Assembly: GCA_903907995.1 (NCBI GenBank)
Contig: CAIVQH010000041.1
Location: forward strand, 310,001-374,000
DNA: 64,000 nt
Direction of reading: 5' to 3'
Origin: an uncultured Verrucomicrobiota bacterium
GTDB taxonomy: Bacteria; Verrucomicrobiota; Verrucomicrobiia; Limisphaerales; UBA9464
A program made the position numbers and the translations under genes. This document shows positions 1-7,449 of this stretch, piece by piece (position 1 is the stretch's first letter; the number at the start of each line of letters is the position of its first letter). Below the pieces are notes generated by a model that saw only the letters and a list, made by a program, of their open reading frames with translations, was not told the DNA's origin and did not search any database.

Positions 1-663
1 CAGTGTGTGGTCACCAATGCCACCGCCTCAATCACGAGCAACCCGGCAAACCTGGTCGTCAATGCGGCGGACCTGACCGTCAGCAGCGGGCGGGTTCTCC
101 CCAATCTCGGCGTTCCCGGCACCGCGTTCATCCGGACGATTGTGGTCACCAATCTGGGCAATGCGAGTTCGGCGCCCACGTTCGTGGACTTCTTTCTGAA
201 CCCGAAACCGAGCCAGTTCTCCGGTGGCACAAAACTCGGCTCGGTGGCCCTCCCCGGCCTCGGCGTCGGTGCCTCAACCAGCCTCCAGTTTGCCTATCAG
301 TCTCCCGCCGATGCGCCTCTGGGCACCTATTCGTTCTACTATGTCATTGATGGCCCCGACCTGGTCTCCGAACGCAATGAGGCCAACAACACCTTTGGCG
401 CCAATATCACCATCACCCGCATTGAGACCCATCCGCTGCCGGTGGCCAACGGCATCTTCCAGCTGCTGTTCCGCTACGCCGATGGCAGCACGCCGACGCT
501 CGACGGTTGGAAGATCCAGTGGCGCAGCGATCTGCCCCTAGGTGCTGACACGAATTGGAACACCTTCACCGCACCGCTGTATCTGACCAACGGTTTTGTC
601 GGCGTGAACGATACCAATGTCCTCCAGCAGCCGCGCCGTTATTTCCGCATCACCGGCCAGTAG
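1..663 (+). CDS. CARDB-type secreted protein, C-terminal part
   Basis: The frame is open from the first base, so the N-terminus lies outside the window and only about 220 residues are visible. Residues of roughly 20-135 have the look of a CARDB/APHP beta-sandwich: alternating hydrophobic strands, an 'N.G' turn, and the closing pattern SERNEANNTF seen in these adhesion-like domains. The last 70 residues (from HPLPVANG) form a separate small region ending in FRITGQ. CARDB domains occur in extracellular or cell-wall proteins; the specific role cannot be told. It ends 51 bp before the PQQ protein gene on the same strand. Confidence 0.7.
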   Translation, partial: QCVVTNATASITSNPANLVVNAADLTVSSGRVLPNLGVPGTAFIRTIVVTNLGNASSAPTFVDFFLNPKPSQFSGGTKLGSVALPGLGVGASTSLQFAYQSPADAPLGTYSFYYVIDGPDLVSERNEANNTFGANITITRIETHPLPVANGIFQLLFRYADGSTPTLDGWKIQWRSDLPLGADTNWNTFTAPLYLTNGFVGVNDTNVLQQPRRYFRITGQ

Positions 664-714
664 TGCCCAATTCGCGCTTGCGCGACTCAGTCCGGTTTCG
701 CTTGGGTTGCCTCG

Positions 715-2073
715 GTGACAAACTCTTCCCTCCGGGCCTTTAAGCGGCCTGTCCAAACCTGTCTCCTGTCCCTGCTCTGCCTGGCTTCGCCTCGGCTCAT
801 GGCCGATGACTGGCCGCAGTGGCTTGGGCCGCAGCGTGATGGTGTGTGGCGTGAGACCGGCATCGTGGAGAAGTTCCCCGAGGGCGGCCCGGCACGCGTC
901 TGGCAGACGGAGCTGGGTGCGGGCTATTCGGGACCGGCGGTGGTCGGCGGCAGGGTGTTCGTGATGGACCGGCTGGTGCCGGCGGAAACCCCGAAGCCGA
1001 AGAGCGCCTTTGATCTCGGGCAAATCCCCGGCAGCGAGCGCGTGCTGTGCTTCGACGCAGCCAACGGCAAGCAGCTCTGGAAACACGAATACGACTGCCC
1101 CTACACGGTGAGCTACGCCGCCGGCCCGCGCACGACGCCGCTGATGGCGGGAGGACGCGTGTTCGCGCTCGGCACCATGGGCAATCTGAGCTGCCTCGAC
1201 GCGGCGACCGGCAAGGTCGTCTGGGAGCGCGATTTCAAGAAGGACTTCGGACTGAAGATTCCCACGTGGGGCGTTTCCGCCAATCCGCTCCTCGACGGAC
1301 AGAAGCTCCTCTGCCTCGTGGGCGGCGAAGGCAGCGTGGCGGTCGCCTTTGACAAGGACACGGGCAAGGAGCTCTGGCGCGCCCTGTCCGCGAAGGAGCC
1401 GGGCTATGCCCCGCCGATGATCTACGAGTTCGGCGGACGGCGGCAGCTGATCCTGTGGCACGCGGAGGCGGTCAACGGCCTGGATCCGGAGACCGGCCAC
1501 GTGCTCTGGACGGAACCGTGGAAGCTCAACTACGGGATGGCCATCGCCACGCCACGCAAGCTCGGTGAGCAGCTCTATCTCTCCTGTTTTTACAACGGTT
1601 CCCTCATGCTTCGCTTCGAGCCGGGCAAGGAGGCTCCGGTGGTCGTCTGGCGCACGGCCAAGATGAGTGAGCGCGACACCACCCACCTGAACTGCACAAT
1701 GAACACCCCGTTCATCGACGAGGGTTATATCTACGGCGCGTGCAGCTACGGGCAGTACCGCTGCCTGCGGGCGGAAACTGGCGAGCGCCTGTGGGAAACC
1801 TACGAGCCCACGAGCGGAAAACCCGAACGCTGGGGCAACTGCTTCACGGTAAAGAACGGCAACCGGTTCTTCCTCTTCAGCGAAAAGGGCGACCTGATCA
1901 TCGCGAAGCTATCCCCTGAGAAATATGAGGAGATCAGCCGTGCGCATCTGCTGGAGCCGTTGAACACCGATCCCGGCCGGCCGGTGGTGTGGTCGCATCC
2001 CGCCTTCGCCAATCGCCGCGTCTATCTGCGCAACGACCACGAACTGGTGTGCGTGGATCTCGCCGCGAGATGA
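715..2073 (+). CDS. Secreted PQQ-binding-like beta-propeller protein
   Basis: A 452-residue protein with an N-terminal signal peptide (basic start, hydrophobic core LLSLLCLASP, cleavage near LMA-DDWPQW). The mature start DDWPQWLGPQRDGVW is the usual opening of PQQ-like beta-propeller proteins in Verrucomicrobia and Planctomycetes, followed by repeated 'AxxGKxxW' blades (e.g. DAATGKVVWERD, DKDTGKELWRA). These proteins are usually periplasmic and often do not bind PQQ; the role here is unknown. The start is GTG at 715, chosen because it gives a complete signal peptide. It is convergent with the ABM-domain gene, 7 bp apart. Confidence 0.85.
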   Translation: MTNSSLRAFKRPVQTCLLSLLCLASPRLMADDWPQWLGPQRDGVWRETGIVEKFPEGGPARVWQTELGAGYSGPAVVGGRVFVMDRLVPAETPKPKSAFDLGQIPGSERVLCFDAANGKQLWKHEYDCPYTVSYAAGPRTTPLMAGGRVFALGTMGNLSCLDAATGKVVWERDFKKDFGLKIPTWGVSANPLLDGQKLLCLVGGEGSVAVAFDKDTGKELWRALSAKEPGYAPPMIYEFGGRRQLILWHAEAVNGLDPETGHVLWTEPWKLNYGMAIATPRKLGEQLYLSCFYNGSLMLRFEPGKEAPVVVWRTAKMSERDTTHLNCTMNTPFIDEGYIYGACSYGQYRCLRAETGERLWETYEPTSGKPERWGNCFTVKNGNRFFLFSEKGDLIIAKLSPEKYEEISRAHLLEPLNTDPGRPVVWSHPAFANRRVYLRNDHELVCVDLAAR

Positions 2074-2080
2074 CCGGCGC

Positions 2081-2443
2081 TCAGCGCGTGACGCCGCACT
2101 CGTAGGCGAACCACGCCGGATTCAGGTCCGCCAGTGGCGCCTTCATCTTTTCCAGTTCGGCCGCCGGCCCGTGGATTTCCAGCCGGACGAGGTCGGTGCA
2201 TTTCAGCATCTCGCCGATCAGCGCGCCGACGTTTTCGAGGTGCGCCAGCGCGCCCTCGGCCCCGATGTACGACTCGCGGCAATGGATCACCTCGCCATTG
2301 ATCGTGAAGTTATACCCCAGGCACAGGGGTTCGGTGCTGGTGCGGGCGACAAACTGGGGCAGCAGCGCACGGGCTGCCGTCATCTGGCCCGGCTTGACCT
2401 GGAAGTAAGGATGGATGCTGACGGAATTGGGGTGGTGGCTCAT
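2081..2443 (-). CDS. Antibiotic biosynthesis monooxygenase-like (ABM/Dabb fold) protein
   Basis: About 120 residues starting MSHHPNSVSIHPYFQVKPGQ. The pattern of a ferredoxin-like dimeric alpha+beta barrel is visible: strand (SIHPYFQV), helix (MTAARALLPQF), strand with 'EPLCLGYNFTINGEVIHCRESY', helix (GALAHLENVGALIGEML) and last strand (DLVRLEIHG). This resembles putative quinol monooxygenases/ABM proteins. An in-frame start further upstream (2527) would run into the DUF2071 gene and adds unlike sequence, so ATG 2443 was chosen. It is the last gene of the minus-strand run headed by the GbsR regulator, separated by 37 bp from the preceding gene. Substrate unknown. Confidence 0.75.
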   Translation of the reverse strand: MSHHPNSVSIHPYFQVKPGQMTAARALLPQFVARTSTEPLCLGYNFTINGEVIHCRESYIGAEGALAHLENVGALIGEMLKCTDLVRLEIHGPAAELEKMKAPLADLNPAWFAYECGVTR

Positions 2444-2480
2444 GCGCGTGGACAAGCTTTCCGGCGGCCGCAAATCGCGG

Positions 2481-3236
2481 TCAAGCGGCGACTGAATGAT
2501 GCGGTTGAGGCCGGCCCATCCACACATCCCGGACGCCCGGCGACACGTTCGCCCCGATCAGCCGCGTTTCTTCCCACCAGGGGGCGAACTTCTGCAACAA
2601 ATCGTCCTCCTCAATCCACGCGCTGGCCTCAGCCTGCGGCCAGGGCGGATGCCAGATGCGAAAGAAGCGCTCGCGACCCCGGCCCGCCAGGAAGCAGGTG
2701 TGCCGTTCCAGCAGGAACTCATCCCGCGAACCGGGGGGCGCCGGAGCCCGCCCCTCAGTCGCGGCGGTCACTTGGTAGCCGAATTCCCCGCCGCCGGCTT
2801 CCCGCGACTGCACCCGGCCACGCCAGCGTGGGCAGTCCGGCGCGTGCCGAAACTCATGCCGGCCCCAATGATATGGCAGGCCGTAAAGGGCCGGCCCGAG
2901 CCGCGTCTGGAGCCAATCCGAGTTCCATTCGGCAAGGAACGAGATGCCCGGCTCGCCGTTCACCCGCACGTAGGTGCGCAGATTCAGGAACTCCTGCTCC
3001 CGAAACGGCCAGCACGCCCAGGCTCCCAAACAACCACCGCGCGCGAAGCGGAACCGCCGCATCGTGAACGCGACGAGCGACACGACCGCCTCGTCTTCCC
3101 ACAGATCGAGGGGGAATGCGCAATGCGGCTGCAACGCCCCCGCCGGCAGGGCGAAGTGGAGAAAGACGGGGGCATCCCAATCGCCGAAAAACAACGGTCG
3201 CCGTTCTCCCGCGATCAGACGATGACGCGCCACCAA
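2481..3236 (-). CDS. DUF2071 (YqjF-like) family protein
   Basis: A 251-residue protein with the DUF2071 look: N-terminal 'PVFLHFALPAGALQPHCAFPLDLWEDEAVVSLVAF' type core (shown here only as its theme: perilous hydrophobic strands around a W-x-D motif), then FLNLRTYVRVNGEPGISFL, which is the signature 'N.RTYV...G.PG..F' segment of the family. DUF2071 proteins have an acetoacetate-decarboxylase-like fold; the reaction is not known. The best available start is TTG at 3236; no ATG lies upstream before a stop. It is the second DUF2071 gene of this operon (the other is at 4253-4996), so the two are probably paralogs with different substrates or partners. Confidence 0.75.
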   Translation of the reverse strand: MVARHRLIAGERRPLFFGDWDAPVFLHFALPAGALQPHCAFPLDLWEDEAVVSLVAFTMRRFRFARGGCLGAWACWPFREQEFLNLRTYVRVNGEPGISFLAEWNSDWLQTRLGPALYGLPYHWGRHEFRHAPDCPRWRGRVQSREAGGGEFGYQVTAATEGRAPAPPGSRDEFLLERHTCFLAGRGRERFFRIWHPPWPQAEASAWIEEDDLLQKFAPWWEETRLIGANVSPGVRDVWMGRPQPHHSVAA

Positions 3237-3314
3237 GTGAAGACACGTCGGGCAAGGTTCAACGACCGGCGCCGGAGGGAAGTTCCTTTTTCATGGGGTG
3301 AAAGTGGTTTGGTT

Positions 3315-4256
3315 TCAGACCAACGAACCGGTCTGGGCAAGTTTCCGCAAGGCATCCGCCAAGACGGGGTGACGAAAGACGAAGCCTTGGTCGAGCAGCC
3401 TTCCGGGCACGACTCGCCGGCTTTTGATGATGAGCTCAGTCTCAGTCCGCAGCACGAACGCCCCGATTTCGAGCATCCAACGGGTTGCGGGCAGACCGAA
3501 GGGCACGCCGCAGATTTCACGCAGGCAGCGCATCAGCTCCCGGTTGGGGACCGGCTCCGGAGCGGCCAGGTTCACCGGTCCGCTGATAGCATCGCGGACC
3601 AGCAGCCATTCGATGGCGCGGAAGAAATCCTCCTCATGGATCCACGAGACATATTGCGCCCCGCTGGCCATCACCCCGCCGAGTCCGCAACGCGTGAGAC
3701 GGCGCAAGGTCGGAAATACCCCGCCGTGGGCACTGAGAACCATCGCGGTGCGGAGCGCCACTTTTCGCGTGGCCGGCGTGCAGGCCTCCTCAAGCATCCG
3801 CTCCCACGCCTGCGCCACCTCGACCGAGAAGGCGTCCTTCGCTTCCGGCGTCGCGCCGATCTCGCCGGCTTCGTCCATGCCATGATCGAGCGAATGCCGA
3901 TAGATGGTCGCGGTGCTCGAGTTGAGCCAGACGCGCGGCGGCCGGGCACAGGCGGCGATCGCCTCGCCGAGCACCCGCGTCGAGTTCACGCGCGAATCCC
4001 CGATGAGCCGGCGGTTGCGCGCGTGGTAGCGGCAATCCACCGACCGGCCGGCGAGGTTGATGACTGCGTCCGCTCCCTCCAGTTCTGCTGCCCACGGTCC
4101 GAGCTTCGTGCCGTCCCAGGCGACTTCACGCGCGAGACGTCCGCCCTGTGGATAACGTGTGAGCACGATCACTTCGTGTCCTTGTGAGAGGAATCGCCGG
4201 GCGAGCAACTGTCCCAGAAATCCGTTGCCGCCCGCGAGGATGATGCGGCGCTTCAT
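3315..4256 (-). CDS. TIGR01777-family NAD(P)-dependent epimerase (YfcH-like)
   Basis: A 313-residue short-chain-type sugar epimerase relative. MKRRIILAGGNGFLG contains the Rossmann GGxGFLG nucleotide loop (residues 9-15), followed by INLAGRSVDCRY, the 'NLAG..V..RW' hallmark of TIGR01777, and SWIHEEDFFRAI in the C-terminal half. Start codon ATG 4256 overlaps the stop of the upstream DUF2071 gene as ATGA, which decides the start over an ATG 6 bp upstream. A 570-residue reading of this frame reaching back to 5027 is an artefact of the open frame. The family is often found beside DUF2071 and DUF393 genes; substrate unknown. Confidence 0.87.
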   Translation of the reverse strand: MKRRIILAGGNGFLGQLLARRFLSQGHEVIVLTRYPQGGRLAREVAWDGTKLGPWAAELEGADAVINLAGRSVDCRYHARNRRLIGDSRVNSTRVLGEAIAACARPPRVWLNSSTATIYRHSLDHGMDEAGEIGATPEAKDAFSVEVAQAWERMLEEACTPATRKVALRTAMVLSAHGGVFPTLRRLTRCGLGGVMASGAQYVSWIHEEDFFRAIEWLLVRDAISGPVNLAAPEPVPNRELMRCLREICGVPFGLPATRWMLEIGAFVLRTETELIIKSRRVVPGRLLDQGFVFRHPVLADALRKLAQTGSLV

Positions 4257-4996
4257 AGCCATTCCCTTTCCATTCTGCGGTGCCCCAACGCCCGCCAGTG
4301 GTGGTGGATTCCGCGCATGACCAGCGCGCTGTCGAACCCGACGCTGCCGGACGGGAAGCTGGTCAGGTCGTTGAAATAACTCGATGCCACCGACTCGACC
4401 GCGAACGGCTGCGCGCTCCAACGCTCGCAAGCAAGTTCCAATCCTTCGCAGCAGTCCGTCCGGCTCGCGACTGACCAGCCCACCGCGCCGGCCTGGAAGA
4501 ATTCTGAGGCTTCCTCCAGCGAGCCAAAAACCGATGATCCCGGCAGCCTGGCCGCACTCCGGCCCGTGACGCTCAAAGTCGTTTCCCCATCGCGGCTGCA
4601 TAACGCCAGTGCGACCCGTTTGCCGTCGTCTTCCACATGGAAGTCCGCGGCGTGATGCCATCCCGGAAACAGACGTCCGCCTGCCAGGCGGTTTAGCCAG
4701 GTATCGGTGTCCCGACGCGGAATAAAGACGCCCTGACAACACCGGCCTTGCTCGGTCCATTCGACGGCGATGCGATGGGCTGCGTTCTCCGAGCTCAGGC
4801 CAAGGAATGCCGGCAGCCCCCGTGGCCGCACCTGTTCCAAGCGGATCAGGCAGATGCCGGCCATGCCAAAGCCGCGCACGAGTTTGGGCCGGAACGGCTC
4901 CGGCAAAAGCGCGGCCAGCACCTCCGGGCGCACGCAAAAATTTACCAGCAGCCTTCGCGCAATCACGCCCTGCATCACCGGCACGGGAAAGGTCAT
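4253..4996 (-). CDS. DUF2071-like protein (acetoacetate decarboxylase-like fold)
   Basis: A 247-residue protein starting MTFPVPVMQGVIARRLLVNF. The sequence has the DUF2071 / acetoacetate decarboxylase-like pattern: 'V....L..LLPEPFRPKLVRGFGMAGI', a conserved 'GLSSENAAHRIAVEW' segment and a later basic-aromatic stretch (TDTWLNRLAGGRLFPGWHHAADF). Start ATG 4996 overlaps the stop of the upstream membrane protein gene (ATGA), and its own stop overlaps the TIGR01777 start in the same way, so translation of the three is probably coupled. Exact biochemical function is not known. Confidence 0.7.
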   Translation of the reverse strand: MTFPVPVMQGVIARRLLVNFCVRPEVLAALLPEPFRPKLVRGFGMAGICLIRLEQVRPRGLPAFLGLSSENAAHRIAVEWTEQGRCCQGVFIPRRDTDTWLNRLAGGRLFPGWHHAADFHVEDDGKRVALALCSRDGETTLSVTGRSAARLPGSSVFGSLEEASEFFQAGAVGWSVASRTDCCEGLELACERWSAQPFAVESVASSYFNDLTSFPSGSVGFDSALVMRGIHHHWRALGHRRMEREWL

Positions 4997-5409
4997 GGCC
5001 GGCCTCCCTTCCAAGCCGCCCATCCATACACCACGGTCAGACAGACAAACACCACCGTCGTCGCGTGGTAGCCGAGGCGGAGCCAGCGGCTGGTCAGGTA
5101 GGGCCGCACATCGAAGACGAAGAACTGCACTCCCAGCCGGCCCAGCCAGAACAGCCCGATGAACACGCAGACGCTACGCGCCAGGGTGCCGCCCGCCGCC
5201 AGCGCCTCGGCGTTCACCAACGTGAGCACGCCGAACGCGGTCAGCACGTAGCCGATGTAGCCAAGATAGACCCAGAAGAGCTGTTGCAGGAAGGGCGAGA
5301 GCTTCGCCAGTTGCTCCCTCATGCCCGTGACCTTGGACATCGAGGCACCGGCAGTGAGGAGGCTGAGTTGGAGCAGGCCGGCGAAGCGGAGGAGCAGTTC
5401 CAGTTTCAT
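4993..5409 (-). CDS. Small integral membrane protein, four predicted segments
   Basis: 138 residues, very hydrophobic. Likely membrane segments lie at about residues 5-22, 44-66, 78-97 and 112-132. There is no family I recognise. Charged residues are confined to short loops (KVTGMREQLAK, DVRPYLTSRW, WKGGRP). It sits in the middle of the GbsR operon, 13 bp downstream of the wax-synthase-like gene and overlapping the DUF2071 gene start by ATGA. An anchoring or small-molecule transport role is possible but nothing in the sequence shows it. Confidence 0.65.
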   Translation of the reverse strand: MKLELLLRFAGLLQLSLLTAGASMSKVTGMREQLAKLSPFLQQLFWVYLGYIGYVLTAFGVLTLVNAEALAAGGTLARSVCVFIGLFWLGRLGVQFFVFDVRPYLTSRWLRLGYHATTVVFVCLTVVYGWAAWKGGRP

Positions 5410-5422
5410 GGTCAGACCTTTT

Positions 5423-6232
5423 TCAGAGCGCCCGGAGGAAGTGGAGAAACGGCAGCATGACGTGGCTAATGAACCGTTCGTGGAAGAGCAGTCCAGCCGG
5501 TGCCACCACGCAAAGCAGCGTGAACATCCAACCGAGCCCGCCGCGTCCCAGGCCGAGATTTTTAGCGACCGTCGTCCGCTCCGCGGTCACCCCCAGCGCT
5601 TGGAGGAGGAAATAGAGGGTGGGCAGGCCATACCCCGCCCGGGCGGGCACCGAGATGACGAGGTCATGGATCAGGCCCGACACGAGAAATCCGGCCCACA
5701 ACCCCGGCAGTGCTCCGAACCGTCGGCCCAGCGGCCGGAAGACATGTCGCACGACCAGTACGTGGAAGGCGTGGTTCCAGCGTTCGCCCCAGAACGTCGA
5801 AAGCGAAGTCGCGCGCTGCGGCGAGCGCATCAGGGGCGCGGCATCCACTCCCGCCTTCCGCCACTCCAGCGACAGCAGGTGGAAAGTTCCAAAGTGCAGG
5901 CATAAGATTCCACCGGCCATGCCGACCCAACCGGCCAGCAGCGGCGATATCGTGACGCATTCGCGGGCAACTCCCCACGTCAGCACCAGCCCCAGCAGCG
6001 TACACCCGAGCGCGTAGAACCATTCGGCCCGCTGTGGCCTGGCTACAGGTCGTCCGCGGTCGAGGAACCCGCGAGCGTCCATGCCGACCCACAGCAGGAG
6101 ATAAGCGGCCAACCGTCCATCCAAGCGTAGCCGCCGGTCCGTCGCCAGATCGGCCAAGGTGAGGAGTTTCGCCGCCCCGTAAAGGCCGAAGCAGAGCATC
6201 CACATCTCCACCCATGGCAGCAGGGCATTCAT
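5423..6232 (-). CDS. Wax-synthase-like MBOAT family membrane protein
   Basis: 269 residues with about seven to eight hydrophobic segments. Two features point to the wax-synthase branch of the MBOAT acyltransferases (PF13813-like): FWGERWN at 147-153 (the FWG.RWH/N motif) and SGLIHD at 185-190, whose H189 corresponds to the conserved membrane histidine of the family. The expected reaction is transfer of an acyl group to an alcohol at the membrane. Start ATG 6232 overlaps the stop of the DCC protein gene (ATGA); a longer frame back to 6403 is not needed. This is the main clue that the operon deals with lipids. Confidence 0.75.
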   Translation of the reverse strand: MNALLPWVEMWMLCFGLYGAAKLLTLADLATDRRLRLDGRLAAYLLLWVGMDARGFLDRGRPVARPQRAEWFYALGCTLLGLVLTWGVARECVTISPLLAGWVGMAGGILCLHFGTFHLLSLEWRKAGVDAAPLMRSPQRATSLSTFWGERWNHAFHVLVVRHVFRPLGRRFGALPGLWAGFLVSGLIHDLVISVPARAGYGLPTLYFLLQALGVTAERTTVAKNLGLGRGGLGWMFTLLCVVAPAGLLFHERFISHVMLPFLHFLRAL

Positions 6233-6684
6233 GGCAGTTCCAGGAACGTGGTGATGGCGTGGTGACGACGAGGTGGGGCGTGATGCGGCAGCGGGCACAC
6301 ATCGCCCAGGCAGTAGCGGTTCACCGCAATCCAGCGGTAAGCGGCCCTTGCCAGCGCATTGAAGCCTGGCCAACCGGCAAGGACTGCGAAGGGCCACAGC
6401 CACCAGACCGTGCGGCCCATCGCGATGAGAGCGTCCACCCCACCGAGCTGCGTTCCATCCGGCAGCAGCAGCTTCATCTCGGCGGGAAGCTCCCCCACGC
6501 CCAGTCCGAAGTATTGCCGCACCCAGTCCGTCTGGAGCATCGCAAAATCAAACCCGCGGCGGCGAAGCATCGGCCCCCAGCGCTCCACGCTCGCGCGGCA
6601 GATCGGGCAGATGCCGTCGTACAACACCCAGCCACGCAGGGGCATCGGAGTCAGCTTTTTCGGGGTGGTGGTGTCGGGGTCCAT
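6229..6684 (-). CDS. DCC-family thiol-disulfide oxidoreductase (DUF393)
   Basis: 151 residues. The YDGICPIC motif (C26, C29) near the N-terminus is the redox signature of the DCC/DUF393 family, followed by the usual 'LQTDWVRQYFGL' and 'LLPDGTQLGGVDALI' segments, and a hydrophobic C-terminal half (VWWLWPFAVLAGWPGFNALARAAY) suggesting membrane contact. A GGGAGA Shine-Dalgarno-like stretch lies just before the ATG at 6684, one of the few clear ones in the operon. It follows the regulator gene by 18 bp. Confidence 0.85.
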   Translation of the reverse strand: MDPDTTTPKKLTPMPLRGWVLYDGICPICRASVERWGPMLRRRGFDFAMLQTDWVRQYFGLGVGELPAEMKLLLPDGTQLGGVDALIAMGRTVWWLWPFAVLAGWPGFNALARAAYRWIAVNRYCLGDVCPLPHHAPPRRHHAITTFLELP

Positions 6685-6702
6685 GGGATCTCCCTTCGGG
6701 GC

Positions 6703-7236
6703 TCAGTTGCCGAGGCCGAGCAGTTTGCGGAGTTTGCCGGCCATCTTGGCCGCCTTGATGACCATGGGCGTCGGCCAGTCACGGACGTGTCCGTGACATT
6801 CGTTGACCAGCTCGAAGAAGCCGGCGAGGTCACCCAACCGCCGGGCACTGTGTTCGCTGGTTGCCTTGTCCTTGCGCGCCTCTTCCAAGCACTCCCGGAG
6901 CATGACGAGGGTGGGATCCAGCTCGCGCCGCTTCCGTTCCTCGGCGACCACGCGGAACATCTCGAACACGTCCGTCATGGTCTCGAAATGGTCGCGGCGG
7001 TCCCCGGCCAAGTGTACCATTTTAACGATGCCCCAGCCCTGCAGCTCCTTGAGACTGTTGCTCACATTCGAACGGGCGACCCCGAGCGTCTCCTGGATCT
7101 GCTCGGCATGGAGGGGCTTGGGGCTCAGGAAGAGCAGGGCGTGGACCTGGGCCACCGTGCGGTTGATGCCCCATTTGGCCCCCATCTCGCCCCAATGGAG
7201 GATGAATTTCTGTTCGACTGGCGTGAGGTTTGTCAT
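6703..7236 (-). CDS. GbsR/MarR-family transcriptional regulator
   Basis: 177 residues starting MTNLTPVEQKFILHWGEMG. The winged helix is clear: 'INRTVAQVHALLFLSPKPLHAEQIQETLGVARSNVSNSL' spans helices 2-4 (recognition helix near VARSNVSNSLKEL) and the wing follows (GIVKMVHLAGDRRDHFE). The FETM.DVFEMFR and ERKRRELDPTL segments are typical of the GbsR branch. An earlier in-frame start (7284) was rejected because a perfect palindrome at 7245-7262 lies between it and ATG 7236 and looks like an operator. First gene of the lipid-type operon, probably self-regulating. Confidence 0.85.
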   Translation of the reverse strand: MTNLTPVEQKFILHWGEMGAKWGINRTVAQVHALLFLSPKPLHAEQIQETLGVARSNVSNSLKELQGWGIVKMVHLAGDRRDHFETMTDVFEMFRVVAEERKRRELDPTLVMLRECLEEARKDKATSEHSARRLGDLAGFFELVNECHGHVRDWPTPMVIKAAKMAGKLRKLLGLGN

Positions 7237-7244
7237 ATCCGTTA

Positions 7245-7262
7245 TTTCTGTTAAGACAGAAA
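7245..7262. promoter_or_regulatory. Perfect 7-bp palindrome, candidate GbsR operator
   Basis: TTTCTGT and ACAGAAA form a perfect inverted repeat around a 4-base centre, 8 bp upstream of the regulator's ATG. On the minus strand a TTGACA hexamer lies about 20 bp further upstream (7279-7284 complement), so the palindrome would overlap the -10/+1 region. Size and position fit a MarR/GbsR dimer site used for autorepression. No -10 of good quality was found. Confidence 0.45.
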
Positions 7263-7276
7263 CATCAGAATAGACC

Positions 7277-7302
7277 GTTGTCAAAGATTTACTTTAAACA
7301 AC
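7277..7302. repeat. Imperfect inverted repeat upstream of the GbsR operon
   Basis: GTTGTCAAAG and CTTTAAACAAC are near-complementary arms around a 5-base centre. The minus-strand TTGACA -35-like hexamer is inside this repeat, so it could be a second regulator site or part of the promoter. Confidence 0.3.
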
Positions 7303-7383
7303 GAAGGAGCGAAGAAACAAGGGACCCACCAGAAAACGTCCACCTCTGGGGTTTCCTTGGTTCCTTTGTTTCTTGGTTGTTCC
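7301..7383. repeat. Inverted pair of 8-bp tandem arrays
   Basis: Left part 7302-7325 reads as octamers CGAAGGAG, CGAAGAAA, CAAGGGAC; right part 7353-7376 reads TTCCTTGG, TTCCTTTG, TTTCTTGG. The right part is roughly the reverse complement of the left, with about 28 bp between them. No gene lies inside. It resembles the arrays that bracket the four-helix-bundle gene at 41.7-42.2 kb, but with period 8. Confidence 0.5.
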
Positions 7384-7393
7384 AATCAATGCC

Positions 7394-7427
7394 AAAAAGG
7401 CGCGTCGCCCTGCGGCGACGCGCCTTT
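7394..7427 (-). terminator. Strong intrinsic terminator of the SNF2 gene
   Basis: A perfect 11-bp GC-rich stem (arms 7399-7409 and 7414-7424, 4-base loop) followed on the minus strand by a T run (complement of AAAAA at 7394-7398). It lies 26 bp past the SNF2 stop codon. On the plus strand it is followed only by TTTGAAAA, so it may work weakly in that direction too. Confidence 0.85.
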
Positions 7428-7449
7428 GAAAACCGGACTCCCTACCCGC

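Noticed and set aside
538-1686. 382-residue open frame antisense to the PQQ protein
   Set aside because: Overlaps a clear secreted propeller gene; no recognisable domain and a codon pattern mirroring the sense gene.
4253-5027. Single 570-residue fusion of DUF2071-region frame and the TIGR01777 epimerase
   Set aside because: The upstream part of that frame is out of phase with the real DUF2071 gene; ATGA overlap at 4253-4256 shows two separate genes.
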